64,000 bases of DNA from Fallopia convolvulus (lineage: Eukaryota; Streptophyta; Magnoliopsida; Caryophyllales; Polygonaceae), in the NCBI GenBank assembly GCA_964016875.1, contig OZ024718.1, positions 1,555,001-1,619,000 on the forward strand, written 5' to 3'. A program made the translations under genes and the position numbers. Below the pieces are notes generated by a model that made no database searches, was not told the DNA's origin, and worked only from the letters and a program-made list of their open reading frames with translations. The first letter of the stretch is position 1. Each line of letters opens with the position of its first letter. Positions 35,094-47,208 of the stretch are shown piece by piece.

Positions 35094-36575
35094 TTACAAT
35101 TCTTCTTTCTTGGGGTTTTCAGATTTATCTTTCTCTCTTCGAAGCCTCTCAATGACCTCTTCAAGGGGAGGATCTCCGGGTCTTCTGAATACCTGATCTC
35201 CAATTTTGACTTCATAGGCATCCGATTGATCCAATATGAAATCCTTCAACTGCAATATTCGAAGGGGGGAAAAGTAAAAATATTGACCAATTAACTATGA
35301 GGATCAATTTGGACTTGCTCGAGCCATACTGTGATTTAAATAAGAAAAAGTCTTATTTGCATGATAATACTAATCCATGTAAAAGAGCAATTCAATACAC
35401 TCTGGTTAAATATTGATCATTGGGAAGAAAAAGGAACAGGCTTTAAAGGAACATTGTGGAGCAATGAATACATTAGAACATACCTCATCCTTGTCCTGGC
35501 CTCTTTGCATGTTGAACATTATAGTGCTCAAATCAATCCCCATGAAATTCAACTCAATACCTCCAGTTTTCAACATTTTTGTCCATTTTGCAGCAATGGC
35601 AGATACAGAATCCTGAAATCAATTCAGTTGATCAGGGGAATAGCATTCAATTGATTAATTATACATACAATTCTCAACCTAAGACCCAAGTTCTTCCTTC
35701 ACTACTTTATATATACTTTCTTTTATCTAGGATTTCAACTGCACTGGAGTTCATGTAAATAAGTACTAGAGGCAAGCATTTAAACACTGCCTTGTATCAA
35801 AAGATGCCTGCATCACAAACTTTTATACCTCCTGGATTCAATTCAAGCAAAATAAGAGCTTGGCCTGAGCTGCAAGTAATCTTCATGGAAAGCTACTCAG
35901 TGAACAAGTTAATGTCACTTTCTAATTGATAACTTGAATCAATTCAATCATCATTAATCAGAACACTCACTCTAATTTCCCCAAGTTTTCCCCAGCTAAG
36001 AATCCTACAGTAACCACCACAAAGAAACAGTTCGTAAAAATTGAGTTAAGGTCATATCAAATTAATAATGGAGGACTTGCACACTTCGTATCTATTCAAC
36101 ACATCACAAACGAAAACAAATCCAGTTAAATTCAATCTGTTCTTCACATCCTCCACAAATTCTCTTCAATTTCGAATGCGAGGCAAATCAATCACAATAC
36201 CGAAACACCTCAACACGAAATCCAAAAAAGAAGCCAAATTAGGGATTTCAAGTGTACCGGAGTTCGCTGAACGCCGAATCTGAGCTTAACGAATCCAAAT
36301 ACAGGACCAGTATGGCGCTTCATCATCTCCTCCTGAATCTGAGATAACTCCATCTTATCAAGATCTGCCACCGGGATATCGAGTCCCGGCGTAGGAGGCG
36401 GCTTCTTCTTCCCCCACTCCCGCCACTCGTCGTCCTCCTCATTGTCGATGACGTCGTCAAGATCATCGGGGATTTCAACCCTCCGTTTTCCGGCGTCGGC
36501 GACTTGGATCCGTTGCGCGGCGAAAGCGAAGAGGAGGAGGAGAACGGAGAGAGCTAGATGCGATTGAGATCTCAT
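35094..36575 (-). CDS. MESD-like ER chaperone
   Basis: Predicted 200-residue protein of the MESD family, known in animals as an ER chaperone for LDL-receptor-type proteins. The plant role is poorly defined. Exons (minus): 36575-36258, 35612-35484, 35249-35094, all in phase 0. It has a signal peptide at about 1-28, then an acidic stretch (DDLDDVIDNEEDDE). The MESD domain starts near residue 75 (SQIQEEMMKRHTGPVFGFVK) and continues with AAKWTKMLKTGGIELNF and QVFRRPGDPPLEEVIERL. It ends KKEEL. The last four residues, KEEL, look like a weak K/HDEL-type ER-retrieval signal. Neighbouring BiP is also an ER chaperone, in the same orientation. Confidence 0.88.
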
Positions 36576-38629
36576 GATTTTCCTCGCCGATCGAGTTCGA
36601 ATTCTTCGGGGTTTAGGGCAAGTCCATTGCTAATTTGATTCGTGAGTGAGATTTAATGCATTAAGGCCCATACTCTTTGCATGTTACTCTGGAGTCTGGA
36701 ACAAAATTCGCGGGAGCCAGCCAACCCGATCAAGATGCATTATCACTGATAATGTATTATATATTCCTTCTGATTTTTTTTATTTTTTTTTAGTAACGAA
36801 GAACCCACCTTTGGTGATAAACACCGGGTCCGTGAACTAACCGGCAAAGCGCACGGACTAAGCAAATCGGCTTACATCGACCGGCTCAACCTGGTGATAG
36901 GGAGAATAGTGTAACTTGATTTTTATACACCCCTTATCAGTGTATAGACAACTATCTCTCGAGCACTTGTTTCTTGATTTCGTCCAGTCAATACTAACTT
37001 GATTATTTTTCGATCATTGGACTTCCCAACATCTCCACATGTCTCTTAACACTAGGTCACTCCATGTGAGACTATAGCTTCTAATTTATTTGACATGAGT
37101 TGACACCTAAATAAAATAGACAAGTGTTAATTCATATTATTGTTTGACCAAAAACTTAGGCTATAATAAATCTACAATCCAACTCATATTCACAATCTTT
37201 ATACACATATCAAGTTGTCAAGTGCCTTATTTGGAGTTTGGACTATTATTTTTTATGCAGAGTTACATAAATCATTCATCCTTAATCCTTATTATGAATT
37301 TTAATATACCTAGCATAGCCCCATGACTAAAATACACTTGTAGCTAAAATACACTTTTTCTAATAAATAATGTTTTTTTACTCAAAATATGTGAAAAGTA
37401 ATTATTTTTTTACATTTTTCGAGATTAAAAAAAGAGCAATGCTTATTAGTAAAGAGTGCGTTTGGCGGTAAGTGTAGCAAGGCCGTATTCAATTTCATTT
37501 TCCCCATACTTGGATCATGTCGGGGAGGACGTACACCAAACACACTATTTTGGCCCAGTCCGGACTCCCATGTTTGTCCATACATCGTTGTTCACTTGTT
37601 TGAGTGCTTGAAGACATGACTAGGTCGAGGAAAAAGAACAAGGGAGATTGATACGATTTCGATTCAAATTAATGCCTAGAGACGTCAAATACTATGTGTG
37701 TTTAAAGTGCCAACGATGTCTAAGAGATGCTACAACATGGGCTAAAGACTTGCCAAATCTGTCTCGAGAGCCCCAAGAGGCAGAGAACACAACAGAACAT
37801 TAGCAACTAGGTTATTCACTTATTCTCCGAGACAATTGGTAAGTTTGAGTTAACAAGACCTGCATATTCTAAATTTCTTTTAAAAGAGGTAAGAATTTGA
37901 TTGACCAAACATTGTTTGACCAGTGACCGGACAAGCTAGTATGAGACGAAAATTGATAACCAACTGGCGACAAAAGAAGGAAACTCCACACCACCATGAA
38001 CCAACTCGGAAAAAAGGATTGAAATAGCAAACCCGCCAGACCAGAACGCCACACAGACAAACACAACTGGCTAATTATTTATTTATCTATCCAGGCATTG
38101 CAATTATTTGCTCAAAAAATGATCAATTTCAAATATTTGTCATTAAGTCTGATAGCTGTAAATCATGAGAAGTGTCGAAAAACTCAATATTCTGAAAGCA
38201 ATGAACTTTTGCTCCATGATAAAAACATCCAGTGAATAAAACCGCAATGGTAATTGGTACATTTACCATAATCACCTACACTTGACTACAAGTTACTGTG
38301 TAAATTTCAAAATAGACCCAAATGCTGCTGCATATATAAATAAAAGACAAACTCTCAAACCAAAACTAAAACCAAGTCTTTAGTTTTTACCCATCAACTT
38401 TTTCAACAACAAAAATGCCAATTACATCACTTTCACAGTTTCACCATCCAAAAAATTGCCTTACCCATCAAACCTCAACCTTCAAATTCTGCTGGAAATT
38501 TCTGTACCAAAATGTAATCTCACCTCTTCAAAGGATTCAAATCAAATCTATGTGCAAGCAACGGTTCCGTAATTGCTGCAGTAAATTTTTTGTTTTTTTT
38601 TACCTGGCATTCATAATCAAATCAAGACT
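36576..38629. other. Intergenic stretch between MESD-like and ARID genes
   Basis: No supported gene. 36576-36700 is the likely 5' UTR and promoter of the MESD-like gene. The right part probably includes the ARID gene's 3' UTR. Confidence 0.4.
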
Positions 38630-41600
38630 CTACCTGGCATTGGTCTTCTTACCAGGACTGAGGATCAAGCTATGAGATTTAGCAATAAATTCAGTTTCAT
38701 CATCATCACTGTCAATGTAACTCGGCCTGTATCGGTTCTGGTGTCCCCTTCGACGAAGCAGGAAAACATTATAGTAATAACTCACAAGCTCTTCTCTGCT
38801 CTTCATTGGTAAATACTTTGGCAGTTCATCCCAAAAACACTTGCCAAGTGATAAAGGATTCGCCTTTACAACCGCCTCAAACTTCTCTTCTTCCTTTGAT
38901 GTCCAATAAAGTGCAGCTTCCTCGCCCATCTTGTCAAATTTCCATTGGTAAAATAAAGATCCTAGTTCAGTTTTCAGCTTCAATCTGGCTCGGGAAACAT
39001 GGAGTTTTACACATCCAGTGGAACCAGGAAATTGACAGAAACAAGGATCTCTTTTTGTGTTCAGAGAGACGGGCCCACTCTCCTTAGGAGCGTAAATCCT
39101 GGTGCCTAGCCATTTAGGGTCGCTTTTAGAAGTTTTGCCGGTCCATTTTGGCACTTCAGCTTGAAAGAATTGACCAACGGGGATCCGTTTCTGGAAAATG
39201 GTATTTTCGTTGGAGAAGCTGCAGTTTCGAGTTAAGGAGGAAGGTGAGAGAAGCCGGCGGCTGGCTCTCAATCTCTCTGCTGACATGCTTGAGTCATCAT
39301 ACATGGATGGATGCATTCTGTGTTTTTTCTATGAAAAAATGCAGATCAAATTCTTTTAGACAACAAAAATGCAGATAAAAATCTATGTATCAGCTAAGAA
39401 GCTAAATAATAAACATTTCATGCACAATGCAATTAGTTAATACTGCCAACTACATATCATATTATCATATATTCAGCCACCTAAAAATCTTACAGTGTCC
39501 TTGTAATCAATATAACGACGAGGGTCTTTCTTGAAGGGAAAACAAAAGGTCAAAAAAAATGCCTCATAATATCTCAATAATGTTTCATTAATGACAGTCA
39601 ATTGATGGTATTTTGAATAAGTTGCTTGCTATTTTTAGCACTTCAAATAACCAGCACTAATTAAGATTAATGTGTTTTTACAGAAAGGTCAAACGAGGAA
39701 AATGAAAGCTAAAAATAGATTAAAAAAGAAGTAGAAAAAAGAAAATAGCATGGAGATGATATGGGCATTAACAGTTGACCTTTTCAATAAGGAGTGGAGA
39801 CTAGTAAACATAATGGTTCTTATAAGAAGCCAATAATCAGTAATTTATTGTATTAACCTAGGCCAGCATAAAGCATCAAGGATGATTTTTCGCACAAGGA
39901 GGTAGGACAAGCCACAAGGCATGCAGCATTTGTCAAAAGTATATCCCAACTTAAAGTCTTAACCATGTCATGGGTATATAAATTAAAGTCCACATCTGCC
40001 ACAATTTTATGATCCTGCAATACTAAATATATAAAATCAATGTATCAAAAATGAACCCATGTCTTGCACATTTCAAATTCAGACCATTCTTGTTAGCAAG
40101 ATATGATTTTTCTAGTCAGTAGTAGCACAGATCATATGCTGCACCTAATAGCTATCAAAAGTAATCGACTCTGATATTTCCTTTTTTGTTTAACAATGAT
40201 TAAACTACTACTTTCTAGCTCACACAAGCAGTGATCAGCCACTCTCTTTGAGAAAATAAAGATAATAATCTTATTGGACCTCAAGACTTACTCACCTTTA
40301 CATACATTGCAGCATTGAGTAAAACATAAAAAGGAGTGGATTAATGTATGTGAATTTTTATGGGAGTTGGTCCAACTAGAAACATGGAATCAAGCTGTTT
40401 ATTAGTTTATGAAATCACTAACAAGTACATAGTACATCTTAATTCTAGCCACTTTACTGTTACGCTATGCCAAATGGACAAGAATACCTGTTATGCAGTT
40501 GAAGATTCAACCAACTTAACAGCTTCTGAATTAATCAACCGCAAGTTAAGAATCATTAAATATATATAGTATAGTTAACATTTTAAATCTTCACTACACA
40601 TCAATACAAGCAATTAATTCATATAGATTGTCCTCCAGTCTACTTAAGGCCAACCTAACTTCTTCCCTAGCATTTATTGTGCAGCATATACCACCAACAA
40701 CCACTAGGTGACAAAACATGAACAAATAGACATGTAACAAGTATGTGAGTAAACTAGATCCAAGTTATGAACTTCACCCTAATCAAGTAGAATAGCATGT
40801 GAAATATCTAACAATAATAACTAAAGGCAAAGGAATAACAGCTTGTGGGCCCTAGAAGAGAATCTAATAAAAAGTATCAAATTGATGTCTATTGCATAGC
40901 ACTCAAATTCTAGAAGAGAACTTTTGTAGTATCTTTGCTACTAAAAAAAACAGTTATTTGTTAAGGTGATATCGGCCAAAAAAGAAAACAGGTTTAATTT
41001 TCCATTATAAGCTACATAATAGAAGGTTCCTAATCATTCGAAATTGGCCTGTCAAAAATCCAGAATTTGCAAATAATAACTACAGATTCCAGCAGCTCCA
41101 AATTTCACTATTAATTTAGTTCAAGCATTAATGTCCTAGCTAATGCTATAGAATATAAGCCAAATAGAAACTTAATCCGCATATCCAACCTCTTTTGAAG
41201 TGTCAGCACAAGGAAAGAGTACATATATACCTGCAAATCAAATTGTTCCGGGCTTAAACCATCTGGCTTCTTGAGAAAGAGAGCTTTCCGTGCCAACAAA
41301 ATCTGCTTCCAACAATGGTCATTGGCATAGTGGTTCCACTTGGAACTCTCAGGCAACGACCCGATCACAGGATTAGTAGGATCCTGGGCAACTAAGGCCA
41401 CCCAATTCAACATACTTGACAAAGATTCCCTCTTTCTCTTCTGACTACTACCTCCTTCCTCATTCACTTCTGAAAATCTCCTAGACTTCTCATCGACAAT
41501 CACATTATCATCAACGCAAGGCTTCTGATTACCAGACAAACCCGAAGAAGCAGAATCAACATCAACAGCTTCAGCATTGTCAATCTCCGACTCCATCTTC

Positions 41601-42082
41601 GCATCACCCAATTTACCTCCATCAGTAGAGCCCTCCTCGCTTTCAGCATCATTCTTCTTCCCACCGTCCAAAACCGTGGATGCAAAGGCCTTCAAATCAG
41701 CCTTCAACCCTACAAAATCCATGGCCACACTCCCAGAAACATTCATCAAATCCCTCTCCAAACCTCGCAAGTACTTGTAATACACGAGCTTAATCGCCGG
41801 ACCAAGACCAGCACAGCTCAGCCCCTGATCTTCCCCCACCGTCTCCCACAAACCTTCCCTCGAAACAGCCTCGTATCCGCCTCTATTCTTGACATGAACA
41901 AACAGCTTCAGCAAATCCACAGCCTTCCCATTTCCAAGCAATGGAGGCAAAGGCCTAGACACTGACCGATTTCCCATGGGAGTCTCATGCTCATGCTCAT
42001 CTCCCTCAACCGATTCCAACCGCTTCTTCTCGCACCGACTTAGAGACGAACCGTCATCCGCCAGCATAGACCACCCTGCCAT
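38630..42082 (-). CDS. ARID and SANT/MYB-domain chromatin factor (ARID1/2-like)
   Basis: Predicted 516-residue nuclear protein. Exon 1 (42082-41231) encodes an ARID DNA-binding domain (about residues 48-110, with LLKLFVHVKNRGGYEAVSRE) and a basic/acidic linker. Exon 2 (39328-38630) begins KKHRMHPSMYDD and carries an ELM2-like strip (PKWLGTRIYAP) and a SANT/MYB-like domain (YWTSKEEEKFEAVVKANPLS, about 420-480). A 1.9-kb phase-0 intron separates them. The combination matches plant ARID1-type proteins, which work with histone deacetylases and, in Arabidopsis, in pollen. A leader intron is likely: acceptor TTTTTAG at about 42118 and donor GTACGT at 42538, leaving a 5' UTR exon upstream. A GTAAGA donor-like site 24 bases before the stop leaves a slightly longer C-terminus possible. 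Confidence 0.88.
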
Positions 42083-42762
42083 GAATTCGACTCGAGTCTC
42101 AGAAAAATCCTTGAAACCCTAAAAATCAGCGAAAACCCACACTTCCCCAAAACCGGAAACATTAAAAGAAACAGCAAACAGAGATGAATCAATCAATCAA
42201 TCAACCGCGAAATGCCAAGGGAATGCGAACAATCACTCGAAACCCTAAAACCCCATTTTGCAATACCCAACATCAACTTAATGTGGGTTACAAAATACTA
42301 CTATAAGAGGAAAGAAATAGAGGAAGGGTGGTCTGAGAGAGTAACGAAAAGGGCAAGCGATGATGAACTAGGAACTAGGGCACAGATCTAAAAGCTCCAT
42401 AATTGCAAGAGGGAAATGGAGAGAAGGGGAAAAAAAGGAGGGAGATTTGAAATTTTGGGCACACTGTTTATCCTTTAATGTAATGAAATGAAATAATGAG
42501 GAAAAAATCTACGAGGGAGAGAGTAGAGAAAAACGTACCAGTGAGTAGTAGAAGACTACAAGGCCGGGGATGGTGGGGATGAGGAGGATTTTCTTGATTG
42601 ACCTCTTTCCTTTTGGTTTTTTTGGATTGTTTTTTCTAGGGATGGGTCTATTTGTAGGGTGAATTTTGCAAAAGTGTTTGTTAAATATGGGTTTGTGCAT
42701 CGAATCACCCTTAAAAATAGAAATTGTATAAACCTACCCATAAAACTAACGCCCCGTTTGGT
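42083..42762. other. 5' leader, leader intron and promoter of the ARID gene
   Basis: It contains the probable 5' UTR intron described for the ARID gene. The 8-bp MITE target site CGTTTGGT ends at 42762. Confidence 0.5.
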
Positions 42763-43269
42763 TAGACATGGGTGCGGTTCCGGATTCGGCGGTTCCGGTT
42801 CCTTGAAACCATTCCGGCCCCCGATTCCGGTCTAGTTTCAGTTTCGGTTTCGGCCAGTTCATCACGGTTCTGGTTCAAAATATTACAACAATGTGGGGGT
42901 CAAGATATGACCCCCCGGCTTGCGCGAAGGAGGAGCGCCCAACATACACAACGGACAACATAGTAAAGAAGTAACCGAGGCAACCCAAGAGAAAGACAAA
43001 GACGAGACAACACAAAAGAAAAAGCAAAGCTAGGCAAAGAACATAAAAAAATATTGGGCCGGCAAAAATTAAAGAACGTCGCGATCGCGAAATGGGTTAT
43101 TTTTATTCTTTTATAGGTGGAACCGCCAGTCTCCGGTTCCATAGGTGGAGGAACCAGAACTGTAGTGGAAACCGGAACCGTGGTTTCGAAACCGTAGTGG
43201 GGTTCCGGTTCCGACCGGTTTCTTGGAACCGGCGGTTCGCCGGTTCCCTGGAACCGGAACCCATGTCTA
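42763..43269. mobile_element. hAT-type MITE, 507 bp, upstream of the ARID gene
   Basis: The ends are TAGACATGGGTGCGGTTCCG and, reversed, TAGACATGGGTTCCGGTTCC. A perfect 8-bp target duplication CGTTTGGT lies at 42755-42762 and 43270-43277. Both arms are GGTTCCGG-rich. The 180-bp middle (42900-43085) is purine-rich and unlike the arms. It lies about 220 bp upstream of the inferred leader exon donor. Confidence 0.92.
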
Positions 43270-43539
43270 CGTTTGGTATGATATTAAGTATAAGAAATCG
43301 GGATTTGGAATCACTCAACACCATTCCCGTGTTTGATTAGAATTTTTTTTTGGAATGAATAGATTTCAACATTTACACACATACTTTTTATATCCTTTGT
43401 ATTCCAGTATTTGCACACTCATATTACTAATATCTCAAAATATCAATCAATATTCTACTCTATATATCTTTCTAAAATGTTTTTTTAAATATACTTTTGA
43501 AAAAAAAAATTACCTTGGTGTGTAAAATTTCAAAAATAA

Positions 43540-44400
43540 TTGTGTATAATTTTATATGAGATTGTGCATTTTCATTTTACTTGTTTGTGTATGATAATAC
43601 TAATGATTGTGTATGCATTTTTCATTGAGAGTTCATTGTATTACATGTGATCGTGCATTATCTTGTTAGTGATTGTGTATTACTTTGTAATCACTTGTAA
43701 GTTATTTTGTAAGTGAATATGCATAGTATTCTAAACAAAGTATTTATGACTTATTCACCAATTGTGCATTGTATTACATGTGACTATGCATTATTTTGCA
43801 AGTGATTGTGCATTATTTTATTAGTGAAGGAGTATATTCTTCTAATTTAATGTGTATACTATTGTAATTGAGTGTGCAAACCATTCTCATTATAAGTTCA
43901 TCATGAACACTCATTTGAAAAAGGTAATGCACAGTCAATACCAACATTATGCACATTCACTTGTACAAATCATGCACATTCGGTGGTAGAAAATGTACAC
44001 TCATTGTAAGACCATCATGCACAATCACATGAAAATGTCATACACAGTTGAGTAATGTGAAAAATGCATAGTCGAATTAGATGTGAATGCACGGTCGGGT
44101 ATGATGAAAATGCATAGTCGTTACACTCATTGTAAGATCATCATGCACACTCACATGAAAAGGTCATACACAGTCGAGTAATGTGAAAATGCACAATCGG
44201 GTAAGATGTGAATGCACAATTGAGTAAGATGAAAATGCACAGTCTTTAGTAGGTTGACGCACACTCATTGTAACATCATCATGCACATTCATGTGAAAAA
44301 GGTCATACACAATTGTGTAATGTGAAAATGTACAATCGGGTAAGATGAGAATGCACAATCAGGTATGCTAAAAATGCATAGTTGCTCACCAAATTTTGCA
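43540..44400. repeat. Strand-switching array of TGTGCAT/ATGCACA motifs
   Basis: From about 43560 to 43870, GTGCATT or GTGTAT motifs recur every 20-40 bases (GATTGTGCATT, TGATTGTGTATTAC). From about 43930 to 44390 the motif appears reversed (AATGCACAATCGGGTAAGAT, AAAATGCATAGTCG). The right half also has longer units of about 120 bases, including CACTCATTGTAA(G)ATCATCATGCACA, at 43995, 44124 and 44262. No ORF or known domain is present, and the element class is unknown. Confidence 0.65.
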
Positions 44401-46021
44401 TCCTCACAGGTAAAAAAAATAATCCACACATGTATATGCGATTTGAGCCTTTGATCTACTCAAAATGGAGGGCTGAGATTCATTCTCATTTCTTTTCATA
44501 GTTTTCATCCTCTGGTTCATTCTCTTTACATATTGCTAGGCAAATTATATATTATTTTTATCAAAGTATTTTTTGCAATGAAATGAAATAGAGCATGATC
44601 TTCATAATCTTGCTCTAGTTCTCTCTCTCCTTCCAATTGTTAATCTTCTTCTCTCACTAGTAAGCAACTTTATCGTTCCAAATCTTCTGCTTCAAGTTAT
44701 AACACCCCTATATTTATCCTAAGGGATATTACTGTCTGTGATTCAAGATTAACCTACCTCAAACCACCCAAGGCTTTAAAACACTTAATTAATGAAAAAT
44801 GAATTAAAAGGAGGAAGTTTTATTCATTAAAAGAAATTGTAGTTTATTACAATTGTATTTCATTTACATAAAATATAGTAGCGGAAAATATGACTCATAT
44901 TATAAAAGGGTTATTATAAGGCTTATTGAATATACATGATATTTCCAAGGAGAACTCATATGATGATAAGTCCCTTGGTTTACAAATGGAAGGGTTGATG
45001 CACCACCTTTCTGATGTTTTGCTCTTGGAGAAGATTCTTCCTTTCCTTCATCCTTGTCTTGCCTTAATCTTTAATTCTTGAAACTACTCCTTTAAATGCA
45101 TGACACCTCTTGAATACTTCACTCAAAGGTCGAATCCTTCCTTGATATGTCCTTAATTGCATCTATCCTCGGATCCTTGGTACTTGAGAAACACGTCTTT
45201 GCATCTTGATGTCCGAACATGCAAGGGAAAAAGAAAAAAGGGTGGACGAGTTAGTCTAATGAAAGACTAGCAAGTGAATGACGACAAAGACGCTAACTAA
45301 ACTTGTTGGCATCGATCTCCAAGTGATTGTGTTTGGTCGATAATCCAACAGTTAGTACTTCCATCAATATAGAGAAGGCTAAGTAAATTCCCAAGATAGG
45401 CATGATACTTCAAAAATGTACTTTTTATTAGGAAACAAATTAATACTCTTGCCCATGAAAGAAGGGTTGTGAAATTCCTTTGGAGATAGGACACCACAAG
45501 GCTTGGAGTTCTATCAAGAGGTAGATTGGCATCATCATTGAGCATAAAAGAAATACGAGATTTCTTTAGAGATAGAACACCACGAGAGTGGGATTCCATG
45601 AAAAGAAATAATATTTGTGAGAATTTTATTGTGTCACAATATTAATTCAAAAGTCTTTGTTGACTAGTCAAAAAACTACTTATCCTAGTTGTTGACTCTT
45701 GAATGTGGCAGTTTTAAGGAGACTAGGTCAACAAAATAGGGAATCGGAATTCCCATGTTCCTATCTTATCAAATTCCAATGGGATTAAAATTCAAATTGA
45801 AATTCCAATGGGATTAATTGAGGGTTTCTTATCAAATTTTCGGATTGAATAGAGGGATAAATTTGTGACCTGATTCCAAACAATTTCACCCCCTTTTATA
45901 GCATAACAATGGAGGGGAAAGGGAGGCAAAATTTTAAGGTTAATAACCAATGTAGCACAATCCATAGCACTAATATATTTCTAGCATAAAAAGTTTTTTT
46001 TTTAATTTTAAGGTTAATTCA
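44401..46021. other. Intergenic repeat-like stretch, unclassified
   Basis: Locally repeated sequence is visible. (TTTAG)AGATAG(A/G)ACACCAC(A/G)AG occurs at about 45483 and 45566, and GAAATTCCAATGGGATTAA-like strings at about 45774 and 45800. It may include LTR material (ATAACACCCCTATATTTATC at 44700), but no ends or coding domains are clear. Confidence 0.4.
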
Positions 46022-46190
46022 TTAAAAGAAACTTACTCCATCTAGCTTTGGTACATTTCTAGCATGGTTGATAACCAATGTAGCAGAATCCATAGCACTA
46101 ATATATTCTTGTTGAAAAACCCTCTTGTTCCTAGCAATCCAAATGTAATACATAACCGCGCATATGCACACAATCCTCAAGTCCCAACTT
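46022..46190 (-). pseudogene. L1-type LINE ORF2 C-terminal fragment
   Basis: The minus-strand frame reads SWDLRIVCICAVMYYIWIAR, then NKRVFQQEYISAMDSATLV, ending in TAA at 46024-46022. It resembles the end of the reverse-transcriptase zinc-binding region of plant L1 LINEs, with the WxxRNxRVFQ signature. A partial copy of the adjacent sequence (AACCAATGTAGCA(C/G)AATCCATAGCAC) is duplicated at about 45945. Nothing upstream is preserved. Confidence 0.6.
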
Positions 46191-47208
46191 ATTTTTGCCA
46201 AAACATGTCTTTATTAAATATTAAAATTTGTTAAATTATTTACAAAATAATTTTATTTATTTATCCTTTTTAAAAAAAAATTTGAATTTCGAGTGTAACA
46301 GGATGAATAAACCCTCGTTTCTAAAAGAAAATAATTCTATTTTTCTTCCATAAATATCAAGATATTACAGAAGTAGATTTCGTGAAATTGGGGTGGTGTT
46401 GTGGGTTGAAAATTATCAATTTGAACTTGAGCTTTTTCTTTCTAGCACTAGGTTGAATTGGTGGGGTGAATGACGAGAAGAACAAAAAGGTGGTGCACGA
46501 GCAGTGATTGCGATAGATTGAATATAATAAAAAAAATATTTGATTCCCAAATTTAAAACAACAACAAAGATCAAATATATCTAATCTAATTCCTAATTCT
46601 AATCTCATACTTTATTTCATCCCGAATACAAATCAATTTTAGGTATTATATCATACATTTATCAAGCATGAATGGAATGATTTCGAAAGTTTAGAATTTA
46701 TTTGGGGATTTGAATTTTTTTAAACATATTGAGAGTGTTTTGTCATTTCCTTCAATTTAACAAGGGAATAAACTGATCTAATTCTATTGGAGTGGGCAAA
46801 AAAAATTCTACATGTAGAGTTCTAATAATCTCAATTATTAAATGAAAAATTAACGATTGAAACTATATTTTTCTCTTTCTATATTAACTTATTATTTAGT
46901 CTTTTTAATTATTTTAGATCAAGGCCGTAAATGAATATAGTTTTCAAAGCTTGTGGGTGGGTTGCTTGATACTGGCTTAGGTTTATGGGCGGTTTTAGGA
47001 AATTTCCGTTTTTTAAGGGCGGTTCCTCAAAATATTTCCAGTTGTTTTTCCAGGGTGGAAACTGGAGCGTGGATCGGGCCGAACTTCTCAGACCGGTTTT
47101 GTAAAAATAGACGAACCGAACCCGGTTCTTTCGGGCCTTTATAAAACTTCCCAGTTTTTTGCGTTTAAATTGGCACCAGTTTGGCGCGTTCCAATCGAAC
47201 CAATCTAT
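46191..47208. other. AT-rich stretch and PPR upstream region
   Basis: 46550-46760 has foldback-like ATTCCATTC-type sequence. The last 200 bases are the likely promoter and 5' leader of the PPR gene. No other gene is visible. Confidence 0.4.

Noticed and set aside
43540..44400. CRISPR-like array
   Set aside because: Units are degenerate, unequal in spacing and change strand, in a plant nuclear context with no cas genes.
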